NCBI GenBank assembly: GCA_021014325.1
Contig: CM037472.1
Span: forward strand, 27,014,039-27,078,038
Direction of reading: 5' to 3'
From: Plazaster borealis
Lineage: Eukaryota > Echinodermata > Asteroidea > Forcipulatida > Labidiasteridae
Length of the DNA: 64,000 nt
The position numbers and the translations under genes are program-made. The notes beneath the pieces are model-generated. The model was not told the origin of the DNA and searched no databases. It saw only the letters and a program-made list of their open reading frames with translations. This document shows positions 1 to 11,200 of this stretch, piece after piece (the first letter of the stretch is position 1; each line of letters opens with the position of its first letter).

Positions 1-279
1 CCCTCCATGTCGCAACTCTCAATACACAGCTCTGCATTACTGTATTGGCTATCTGGTATAGACACCAAAAAACACAATCACAGACTTAGAACCAAGTCTG
101 TACTTCACAGGAGCTCCAGTTGCCCATCTTGTGCCTTACGGAGCTATACGATCTTTGTTTTTTAAAAGATAAGATTGGCACAGTAGACTGAACTAGACAG
201 CCAGAATGATGTAAAAGAACAAAACCTAGACAATGTGACAATGCGGTTACGAGAAAGTAGAGCAACAGTTTCGTGTACT

Positions 280-556
280 AAAACAAAAAATATCTTTCGA
301 TCTCCGAATAATGTCGCGAACTCAGAATAATCTATTTCGCATTCTCGAAACCACTTCGTGCGCCTGAAATAATTTCGTGCACTCGGAATCATTTCTCTCG
401 ATGACTTTTCAGGCATGCGAAATCTTTCAGCACACAAAATGATTTGAGCGCTCAAAATATCTTTCGAGTGCACGAATGATTTCGAGCGCTCGACATATTT
501 TTGACGAGTCTAAGAAATGATTTCGTGAACACGAACATTTCAAGCGCATGAAATGA
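280..556. repeat. Degenerate tandem repeat with GATTTCG/GCGCTC core
   Basis: About ten imperfect units of 18-24 bases carry variants of AATGATTTCGAGCGCTCG or its T/A-substituted forms. The best units are at 455-500. Many units are themselves near-palindromic around GCGCTC. No coding function is seen; the open frame across it is a by-product. Confidence 0.6.
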
Positions 557-938
557 AGAACTCAAATTCTTGGTTCATAATTATTTCTTTTAATCATGTT
601 TCTTCATGGGCTCCGGAGTTCCTTATAATTGAGTGAACTACAAAAACCATTAAATGTTGCTATATACGAGATTGAATCTTTATGCATGGCTTACTTTAGT
701 TTGTTGTCGCACGGTTTATCCGTTCGAACATATTTACGTAATCTGCATGCAATTCAAGCGGCAATAGAAACTATGCGTGCCATAGATTACTATTTTGTTA
801 AATGGATAATTTACCCACATACAGTTTATTAACCACCTGTTCAAGTGAACTATAAATTGACTATACCATGGCTTGAATGGATTTTGATTTATCATTTTGC
901 ATTGAATAACCATCAAACATAATATTGCGAATGGTCTG

Positions 939-1310
939 TTAAAGGCCCTGTACACGTTTGGTAATTGTCAAAGACCAGTGTTCTCACTTGGTGTATCCCA
1001 ACATATGCATAAAATAACAAGCCTGTGAAAATTTGGGCTCAATTGGTCATCGAAGTTGCAAGAAAATGATGAAAGAAAAAACACCCTTGTTGTACAAATT
1101 TATGTGCTTTCAGATAGGAATAAAAACTTCTTGCAAGAAGTTTTTATTATTTTAGTGAGAAATGACCTCTCTCTCAAAAACTTTACGTTACTTCAGAGAA
1201 AGTCGTTTCCTACAATATTACTATCAACAGCTTTCCGTTGCTTGTTACCAAGTAAGTTTTTATGCCAATATTTGTTTTGAGTCATTACCAAACGTGTACG
1301 ATACCTTTAA
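939..1310. mobile_element. TTAA-flanked MITE, family 1, copy 1
   Basis: The ends are TTAAAGGCCCTGTACACG and the inverted CGTGTACGATACCTTTAA. It is nearly identical along its length to 14683-15055. The middle holds a hairpin, AAAAACTTCTTGCAAGAAGT, near 1123. No protein is encoded. TTAA at both ends is the target duplication expected of Kolobok or piggyBac-type transposition. Confidence 0.88.
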
Positions 1311-3461
1311 ACCGTTCAAATGGATTACTAATTCGTTCAAACAGATTTTTATGCAAAGGGGTTACCATGCGAACGGGGTGGTGTTTCGTTTGAACGCAAC
1401 GGATTACTAAACCACAATGCAAATGGATTATTTATCACTCGAACAGATAACTGAAACACGTAAACAGGTTATAAACCTATAGCTAACTATACATGATTAA
1501 TCATGGTCAAACCATGGTCAAACCGAGTAAACGAATTATGGATACAATATCACACCGATATAGGTCAACCATGCTTTGTAGAAGTCTCACATACCGTAGA
1601 GATGTTGACTCTGCAATACAAGCGTGAGACGTGCTAGTTGCAAAAAAAAAAAAAGTGCGGTGCCTATGGCAACAATATCATGATTCTTCCCATTGTGTAG
1701 AATCTTGGCCAGAATAAACATTTTCTCTGACGAACCGCGCCGCAATTTAATCCAAGAAGGTTCTTGGATAACCATGCACCGTTTGTGCATTTCGAATTGC
1801 AGGGTTATGACATTATACTTAAAACATATTATTACCAAGCATAGGATTAATTTTTCCTATCACCCACCTGCCCCTTCCTGGGTTTTGTCATTTTTTGGGG
1901 TCCAAAGTATACTCTGAGTACAAAGATTTTAAGGGTCCGGTTTTTAAGAATATAACAGGTCCGGGTTCAAGCATGTGGACAGGCCAGTAAGGTTGGGATA
2001 AGTAAGGACGAACGTTTATTTAGGTTTAATGATGGGTAATTAAGGGTTAGGGTTAAGTTAGAGTTAGGGTCATGATGATGGTCAATGCTAGACCAGGGTT
2101 AGGATTAGAGTAAGTGTAAAAGTAGGGTCAGGTTCAAAATAAGGCTGAGCCTGACGGTTGGGGTTTTGGAATAGTAAAATATTTGGTCTGTTTTAGAACT
2201 ACGGTCATATCTACTGCCTCAAATACAAGATCAGGTTCATGACCTGGATCGTAAAATCGTTTTAAAATAAAAACGGAACAGCTTTGTGTTCGTCCAAAGA
2301 ACAATGTACATAATATGTAAATGTTTTTTGTTTTTGTTTTGATTTTATTAATATTGTTTAAAATATATTTTTTAAGTGGTCGTTTCACCAGTTCTGGATC
2401 ACTTTTTGAATTCATGTTGTTTCTTGTTGACATGTCCAACAACCAAATTGATCAGTTTACCTAAACATGTCTTAAAACTCACTATCCACTGACAAAAAAA
2501 AGATTAATACTTTTCAAGAGGCTTCGATGAAAGTATCGTCACCTGTTTGACCAGTTCAGGATCAGTTGATTTTATTCTGGATCAGTAGCATGCCCTATAT
2601 TGCAAACCCATACTCGCATTCACAAAACTGTCTATAAATGACGCAAACTTCAGAAGTGTGATGGTATGGACATGTTTATGGACTTTCTTTCTCCAGTGAA
2701 TGTCATGTTAGTTTCTTCAACAGCAGTGCAAAAACCAGCGACAAAAACACAAAACAACAGTGCAGGCAAATGAAAAAGTGAAGCGTGTCTTAAAGCACAT
2801 TGCCCGAATGTCTTTTCTTTACAGTCGCAACTCCCTCCTCCAAGTTTCATTTTCTCACAAAACCCCCAATATTACTGCAACAATTTGTTGAAGTAATGTA
2901 TCTTAAAAGCAATAACAAAACTTTCTACAGCAACCGTACGATTTTACCTCACTGAGTGTGCCACTAATTGATGCAATGAGATGTTGAGTGATCCCGCAAA
3001 CTGGTCAAGGGTACGATGCCCCCCAAAAGTCGGATTCGGTAGTTTCATCTCCTCAAAAAAGCAAGACGACTGCTCAGTATTTACGTGAAATATTCCTACA
3101 TTATTCTTGGCATTATTTTTACATAAATGTTATTCGCCCTGGCATTCAAATTTTAAAGATGAGAAGTTTTAACAGCGTTTTTTAACCAACATTTAATTTT
3201 TTTATCAACATCGCAGACAAACTTCACAAATATTGCCATAATTTATTTGTCGATGATGCTTGGTACCTTATTTTGGGTTTGTTGGTTTATTGAATGTTAT
3301 TCTTCACATGTATCAACAGAAATTGGTTACGTGAGAAGGAATTAAATCATTTGGTAATTGCAAAGTTGAATGATACCGTACTGGTAAAATGACTGTACCA
3401 GATGAGCGTGGTGCATTTTTAATTAAAAAGATGATTCGCCTTTGTTCGCATGTAATTGAGA
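1311..3461. other. Intergenic DNA without a recognised gene
   Basis: No gene is supported. A degenerate run of TTAGGG-like words lies at 2037-2130, too broken to be a working telomere array. Short imperfect inverted words around ACCATGGTCAAACC occur near 1500-1525. Confidence 0.5.
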
Positions 3462-3819
3462 CATCGTACACGTTTGGTAATTTGAGCCTATTGTTTGTTT
3501 CAAACCTATATAGTTGTGGATATATACCATAAAACTAACCTGTGAAAATGAAAATTTCATTTCAAAAGGTGGTAGCGTTTTTGAGATATTGCCGAAAATC
3601 TGGAGCGGTTATAATCCACGCATGAAAAAAGAGAAGCGTGTCTCAGATTCAAATGTTTTGGGGGATAAAAAGTGATATTTTTCCATAACCGCAGTTCTTA
3701 AAGTGAACATTTTCTCAAAATGCATTATACATGTATATATCCAAAGCTGTTGTACTTCTTACAAGTTTGTATCGCCATCAATTATCAGAGTCATTACCAA
3801 TCGTGTACGATGCCTTTAA
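3462..3819. mobile_element. TTAA-type MITE related to family 1 by its ends
   Basis: The left end ATCGTACACGTTTGGTAAT and the right end ATTACCAATCGTGTACGAT, followed by GCCTTTAA, match family 1 termini. The interior is different, so this is a distant or recombined member. The left TTAA is no longer visible. Confidence 0.7.
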
Positions 3820-3842
3820 AGATGCAACAGAACATGTCTTAC

Positions 3843-4032
3843 CTTCCATTGCGATTGAAGCAACAGGTACAAACGTAAAAAGTAACACGTATAACGCCAT
3901 GGTTGCAGCAAATCCCACTATGCTAACGCCTAAACGTTGATAATGATAATTGAAGATCCGAGAATGTTTTTCTAAACTGTATGACCGTATAGCTGTAGGT
4001 GTGCAACCAGTGACCCAAGAAACAATAATCAC
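3843..4032 (-). CDS. Candidate single exon of an unidentified membrane protein
   Basis: An open minus-strand frame encodes a polar stretch, then a hydrophobic segment (SIVGFAATMALYVLLFTFV), and ends at a consensus donor GAAG|GTAAGA at 3843/3842. A possible acceptor (CACACCTACAG) would start the exon at 3987; otherwise it may begin near 4032. No partner exon was recognised to the left, and the protein family is unknown. One membrane helix plus a good donor is weak evidence, so this may be chance. Confidence 0.25.
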
Positions 4033-4056
4033 CAGTTCACCGTGTCAGTTTAACTC

Positions 4057-5040
4057 TTGCCTAGCCAAAAGTTTCCATTAAAAAAAAATCAGATTTTAAT
4101 TTTAGTGGTTTGCCTACCACTTTCGGCTGCAGTTACTATTTACCCTGAAACCAGAATTTCATCGACACTAAAAACGGAACTGAGGCAAGCAACTGCGCGC
4201 GAGTCAATAAAGACGGTTGCTAGTATAAACAACCGTTGCCATCGCAACATGAAACCAACTTGTCGCTCAATTAGACTTTATCAAAAGACACTGCAAGAAG
4301 GTTGCAGCTATACGAAGCCACCCCATGGTTGTAATTGAATTGTAGGGAACCATGTCACAAACGCTTATGAGCTTTTTCGCCGGAAACCTTATTTTTTTTC
4401 TGCTCTGCCTGCAGAATTCGTTGATGCTAATTGAATTATGCAGCTCGCTTGATGAAATTTGCTCAAATTCTCCTCCAAATATAGACCTAAATTTGATTAT
4501 TCGTGTCCTTCAAAACTTGAGGAGCTTGGGTGAATTTTTCTAAAGAGACACACTGAGTGGTAGTTCCATTACGTATACGGAAGCGTTAAAGGGACATTGA
4601 GAGAGAAAATGGTCATAATACGACTTCTTTTTACTTATAAATATGAGATACCTCATAAATGACTTATATATGGAAAAGTAGTCTCTTTTGCGCTCGATAA
4701 TTAAACACGCACTCAAAGTACAGGCTGCTCGACGCAAAATGCTTGGCCACGAAAAATTAAAAATATGTACAAGAACGGGGTGCTCGGCAGTATATATAAC
4801 TATATAGGGTACAATTTTAGTGGGGGTGGCACAAGGGTTGCACCATTTGTGCTAGGGGGTCTTCTGGCCAAGTCTCCATTTGCCTTTTTCTTAAACAAGC
4901 CCCTTTCAGCGCCCCTTTTAAGTAATTTACTATTTTTTATAAGTTAATCTGGCGTTAGTGTAACAAAAAATAGATCGTCTGCGTGTAAATCGAAAATGAT
5001 TTCAAAAACATCAAAAGTATCACATTAAAGCGCATGGGCA
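4057..5040. other. Intergenic DNA without a recognised gene
   Basis: Nothing was recognised apart from short chance open frames. One at 4057-4338 begins with a signal-peptide-like stretch, but no coding support was found. Confidence 0.4.
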
Positions 5041-5240
5041 TTATGTAACATCACTATTTCACTCAACGTTTGACGTTGACCGTTGTTGACGGCCGTAGAC
5101 CGACTATTCAAAATTTGGTGACAGAACCAAATTTGGTGCTCACTTCAGCCGGCCCCGGTATACATGTGTCGTTTGTTTGTTGATCCTCTGATGTGAGGGG
5201 AAAAGTAACGTTTTGTCAACATTTTTGATCATTTTCGATA
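5041..5240 (+). promoter_or_regulatory. Probable promoter and 5' leader of MRPL4
   Basis: This is the stretch just upstream of the MRPL4 start codon. It is richer in CG dinucleotides than its surroundings, for example around 5080-5105, and has no repeat family recognised in it. No TATA box is evident, which suits a housekeeping gene. The exact transcription start cannot be read from the sequence. Confidence 0.3.
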
Positions 5241-8200
5241 ATGTTGTCTCAATTAACAAGATTTTCACGGTTGTGTAGCTGTGTATCTTTACGAAAACTT
5301 CAAGAACCAAAGATATTGCGCAAAGTAAGTAGGCTTACCTCAGTTGCTTAGTTTTCACTTCACCGGTCTTCAGTTCACTTTTGTTTTTGTTTAATATTTG
5401 TGTTTGTTAATCTCGTTAAAGTAATATGTAGCATTGTTTGTGCTTTTGCAACATTCTCCTCCATTTCCCCCATTGTATGCTTCACGAATTCCTTCCTCCA
5501 TGACTAATCGCAAACATTGCTTTAGTTGGAAAAGTTTCCCTTTAGTTTCTTAATCTTAGGGCGTGTAGAGGTAGGGGTCCAGACTCCAAAACTGAAAGCT
5601 GTGCTTTTTATACCCCCCCCCCCCCCGTCCACTTGCATTCCGTGTTTTTGATTTTGTTTTGTTTTATGTTTGTATGTGCATTGTAATTTTTTTTGCCTTG
5701 TATTGTGTAAATTTATTTACTTATTCTTTACCTGTAAGCATTATTTATATTTATAGGCCTATCTCCCATTGTTTATTTAGACCCAGTACTGGGGCGCTAC
5801 TCCTTTTTCAAAAATTTGACATTATCGGTCATGTCAGTCGTACTAGCGCCCCGGGTTACGGTCGTATTTTTCCCGAAGGATCCTCAATTGGCTATGAAAA
5901 TGCCTCAGAACGACAAAAATACCCAACAAAATAGCTTTATATACGTCTACTCTACTGGCTTCTTGATATGTCTAAGATGCAACATCAGGCATTTAAATGT
6001 ACTCACGATTTTGTTTTGTGCTGCAAATATGTGTGCAGACTTGTGCAATGTCGTGAAATTAATCGCGAAGATGTGCACAGACTTGTGCGCTATTCATGTA
6101 GCGATAGTCATTGTTGCTTTGCCTCACAACAATGACTATCGCTACATGAATAGCGCACAAGTCTGCGCACATATTTGCGATTAAATTTCACGACATCACA
6201 CAAGTCTGCGCACATATTTGCAGCACAAAACAAAATCGTGAGTACATTTAAATGCCTGATGTTGCATCTTAGACATATATCAAGAAGCCAGTATGCGTAT
6301 ATAAAGCTATTTTGTTGGGTATTTTTGTCATTCTGAGTCATTTTGATAGCCAATTGAAGATCCTTCGTGGAAAACACGACCGTAAGCTGGGGCGCTAGTA
6401 CGACCGATAATGTCAAAATTTTGAAAAAGGAGTACAGCGACCCAGTTACTGGGTCTAATTTTGTGTATGGATCGGAAATAAAGTGAAAAAAGTCAAACAT
6501 TTATGAATGGTCTAGTTACCCCCCCCCCCCCCGAAACAGTCACAGCGCATGTTAGGTGCTTGCATGTTATACCATGGAGCACTACCCTTATTTTATTATT
6601 TACTTTTATTTAATAATATACTGCTCGATTAATAATAATGTTAGCATTGTTAAAAATACATATAAATTAGACCCAGTACTCCTTTAAAAATAATTTTGAC
6701 ATCTTCGGTCGTACTAGGTCGTAGTAGGACCGAAGATGTCAAAATTTAAACAAAAGGAGTACAGCGCCCCAGTAACTGGGTCTACATATCAATACTTATA
6801 TTACCATAAAATTGCATTAACAAACTAAATAACAAGTTCTCAAGCTTTTCTTTAGATAAACATTTACTAATTTATAATTATCTAGTTTATTTTTTATTTG
6901 GACACATATTTTCTTTTGGAAATAGACTCTGTGCACAACATACAACTATCTTCAAAGATCCTCTGAACATGGAACGCCACAGGGTGACAGTTTGGTACGA
7001 ACGGTAAATACAGGTGAGGTGAATGTTGAATAACAAATATTAATTATTAAAGCAATTCTGTATCAATCCATGATCCATTGTACTCAATTTGCGATATCAT
7101 AACCCTCGATCCTCCTGACGGTCATAGTCCGGAGGTGTAAGGGACATGAGCAAACACTTCGATTATCACATTAAACAAAAACTTTTTTTAATGAGATATC
7201 GCCTTGCATCACAAGGGCTGGACGGCCACTTTAAGGTGAGGGCTACACTTAACTGATGTGGGCTGTCGACCCAAATCAACTGTCCCCAGGGGCACCTACT
7301 CCTGGGGCTGAAACAGGGTAACCCCCTTCACAGTCCGTAAGGATGTAGGCATGGGTATCATCCACTAGGAGCCTGGCTGGTAGAGCAGAATGCACTACCT
7401 TCCCAACTTTTTACGAAGCAATTATGGTTCAGTGCCTTGCTCTAGGGCACTCAATGCCTTGCTCAAGGGCACAAGTGTCGTTATTATATAAATCAATAAT
7501 CCATTTGTTTATTTGACAATATCTCTCTTCAGTTGTAGTGCCAGAGTTACAAAATGCAGACAGATGGGAGAATCTTCCGTTAATTACAGGCAGGGAGGTT
7601 GACGCTCCCGAATGTCTAGAAAAACCACAGGCCTGGATGGAAACCCTGAGCACCCTTGAGAACATCAAACTGGGACTGGTGGATCTTCATCCTGATGTAT
7701 TTGCAACCATGCCACGGTAAATATTGGTCTTCTACTAAGTCCATCTTCTGATTTTGCCTGATTTTGATTGATGGGTTTGATAATGTGGCGTGTCGGGGCC
7801 GAGCGGTCAAGCACACTAAACTCAATCAAGCTCTGGTGTTTCTGACCAGCAGGGTGTGGGTTTGAGTTCCGGTCTTGACACCATTATTCCTTTGTCCTTC
7901 GTATGGGACGTAAAGCTGGTAATTCTGTGGGTTGTGTAATGCACGTAAACAAAACCAGTACACTTGTCGTTAAGACAAGGGGTTGTGCCCCTTTGTTTTC
8001 AGGTATGGTTGGCTGCAGATTGTGCCCCAGCACCTTGCAAACTGTTACACGGTGTTATGCAAATAAATGGGTTCTATATATCGGACATAGCTCCACATAC
8101 CTTGTAGGAAAAATAATGAGCGGTTTGAGTCGCCCTCGGGTGTGTTAAAGCGCTATATAAGAACTGCGCATTATTATTATTTTAGATCAGTATAATTTGA

Positions 8201-11200
8201 CTAGCTAAACCAATAATGTTGTTTTGAGGCCAGGCTTCGCCATAGAAACCGAGTCCAAAGGTTTGGGTGTTGAGTGAACGCAAGTAAACACTGTAATCCT
8301 CAATAATTCTGTAGCTCAAGGTTTTATTTGCTTCGATTCAAATCGGTACAATGAATTTGAGGTTGGAAAGAGAATTAGTCTGGTTCCTTTAGTGTTTTAA
8401 TGGGCATGACTGTTATTTGAAAGAGGGAACATGACCAATCAATGGTTTTAAATTGTGAATTGGACATTGTTCATACCCCTGAAAACATCTATTATTTTCA
8501 ACTTGTCTTTTTCTTTTTCGTTACAGCATTGATATTTTGTATAGAAACATGCAGTGGCAACGAAACTATAAAAGAATTGTAAGTAGAAGAAATAATACAA
8601 CATTTTATGTCACAATTCACTTGTTTATAATATGTCACTTTTGTTTGTGGTTTATTTGTTAAATCGTTGATTTTTTAGGCAGAACAGACAATCGCATTAA
8701 AAAAAAACAGTGGCAATATTCATGATGTGCCAGGGCAAACACAGTATCGTAAAGACCGTCCGAGAATTAACAAGACCAGAGGAGAGGGGGTTTACTCTCT
8801 GCTATAAAGGAGTCTGTGTCACTCCAGAGCATTGCACAGCCAGAAGTAGACAATCATTTTTAGTAACAGATTTTCCTGTAAAACTAGAACCTTAAGGTAT
8901 CATAGTTATACAAGATAAAGACTGTAAATGTCAAATAATAAATTTGTGTGTTATTTTGGAACTTTTTTTGTCAGAGTTTAGCAAAAACCAAAAGCAAGGC
9001 CGAGGTTAGAGGTGGTGGACGGAAACCATGGCAACAGAAAGGAACAGGGAGGGCCAGACATGGGAGTATTAGGTCGCCTATCTGGAGGAAAGGTCAGTTT
9101 ACGTTTTTCATTAATCCTCGTTCTTATGCATTGGTCACCCTGTGTAGCCCTCAAATTGACTTTCACGTGATGATTTTTCTGTTGTAGATCTGCTCATTCT
9201 CTGTGTTGTTACCCGTGATCTATTTTTCTATTTGACTGCTATTCATTGGTTTTTGAAAACCAGTATTTTTTGTATCATTCTTTCAGTGTGAAGCCTTCTG
9301 ACAACCGTTTTAGCCTCTGGGTGTTTGGGTAACTTGGGATCACCCAGTTTTTTAATCCAGACAATTTCTGCACAACCTTTTTAAATATGGCATCAACTTT
9401 GCTGAAATGCTGGATTAAAATTCTACCTGTTTGAAAATCCCGGTTCAAAAACACACAAAGAAACAGCCACCACAACTCTTTGAGATGTTTGAATGGCGCT
9501 GGTGAAAGCTTCTCAAGATTTATTTGTCATTTATTTATTTCAGTTATGGCTTTAAAAAAACCATTTGATTTGAACTAATATGGGTTGCTTTGATTTTGAT
9601 TGACTTTTTAAGGTGGTCGAGCTAAAGGTCCAAGAGGCCCCAAGAGCTACTGGTGTGAGCTTCCTTTGCAAGTGAAGACACAAGGTCTACGCATTGCCCT
9701 GACGGTGAAGCTAACCCAAGACAATCTCCACATTGTAGACTCTCTGGAGTTACCATCCACTGAACCAGAGGTACAACATATGAACTGTGTATTGGGGTAC
9801 TAATCAGGCGTTATATTCTTCCTACTTTAGTCTGGTTGGAGGCGGGGTTTGCCCTTGGGAAAAATCTGGGAAAAATTGTGATTAAATAGCCTGAAATGTC
9901 ATCTGCATCTGTTGAATACTGTGCAAACTCCTTCTGCACAGGGATATCTATTAAAGTCTACACCATGTGTTCATGTAGGTCACCCCTTGTACTTGATAGA
10001 ATATTCCTACTTTTTTCGCAAGGACCAAATATAATGCCTGACCAATACACTGTAGTTACTTTGACTTAAGCTATTAAGCCCGGTTCATACTTCACGCGAA
10101 TTGCAAAAGCGAGGCAAATTTCCTTGCTTGGCATTCGCTTTCGTGTGAAGTGTGAACCGGACGTTAATATCCAAGATCAGATTTTGCTTGATTTGGTTTG
10201 ACTGCGGACTGCACTCTCCAAATCATCAATCATGGCACAGGGGACCAGCATGCTACTAAAATCGCAGCTCAGTAGTTTGGTTGTTAAGATGTCATATTGT
10301 ATTGGAAGTGTGTCAGTTGGAGAAGGATCCTTGTGGTAACCCTGGGAGTTGTGTTATAAGAGATTTTTTATTGACAGTTATCTTAAAGGTAGGATCAAAG
10401 ATTGGTTTTGTTAAACGTAATGCTGATTTATAGGCAAAATTATTATGAAAGGTACAATAAAAGTCCCCTGTGAAAGTTTCAGCTGAATACAGTGTCTACT
10501 CGTTGAGAAAACAGCAAAACATTCTCACAGTATTTTCATCAAGAAAGTTGCATCCATCCACGTTTTGCGAGGTGACTGCAGGTACCAAACGCATCTCTGG
10601 CCGCAGCATTCACAAATGGACCCGGAAGTTTTATTCCCAAAACTCGCCTTTTTGAAGATTCAAATTTTTTGGACATTCTGTTATTGATTTCTAATGAACA
10701 GGGGCATTTCAGAAAAAAAATAACAGGGCAGGATGCTTACTACCATTACCATCTTTATAACAAGTAGGCTTTCAGATAGGAATTAAGCGCATTATTCGGG
10801 GTCATTACCAAAGTATGACCCTACCTTTTAAGCTGCCACAAACTCTGAAAATACTGAGAAGTAGTTCCACTTGAATGCTCTCATATTTGCTCAAATAAAG
10901 ACTGAGACTACATGTGCCAACTTGCCCAACTTTTATAAGCAAAACACTACATAATCAATGCTTCATATTTGTTAAGCGTGGCTTAATATAGTTTCTTGGA
11001 AAGTATGGAATTGAAATGAAAGAATGTTTTAAAAAAACATTCTTTCTTTTAACTTGACAGATGATACCTAACTTTTTAAAGTATTACAAATGAGATATTT
11101 GAACAGCCTCTCGGTTTTTTTATAACTGGAGTGCAAAATTAAAAGATGGTTGGCCCCCGGACACACATTAATAATTGTTTTTTCTCTTTCAGTTTCTGGA

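Noticed and set aside
2037..2130. TTAGGG-like words suggesting an interstitial telomere
   Set aside because: Only a few imperfect units; too degenerate to claim.
4057..4338. Open frame with a signal-peptide-like N-terminus
   Set aside because: The hydrophobic start is suggestive, but there is no known cysteine or peptide-precursor pattern and no supporting exon structure.
6108..6500. 130-codon minus-strand open frame and its plus-strand twin at 5816-6184
   Set aside because: Both lie in the arms of the MRPL4 intron 1 foldback and mirror each other.
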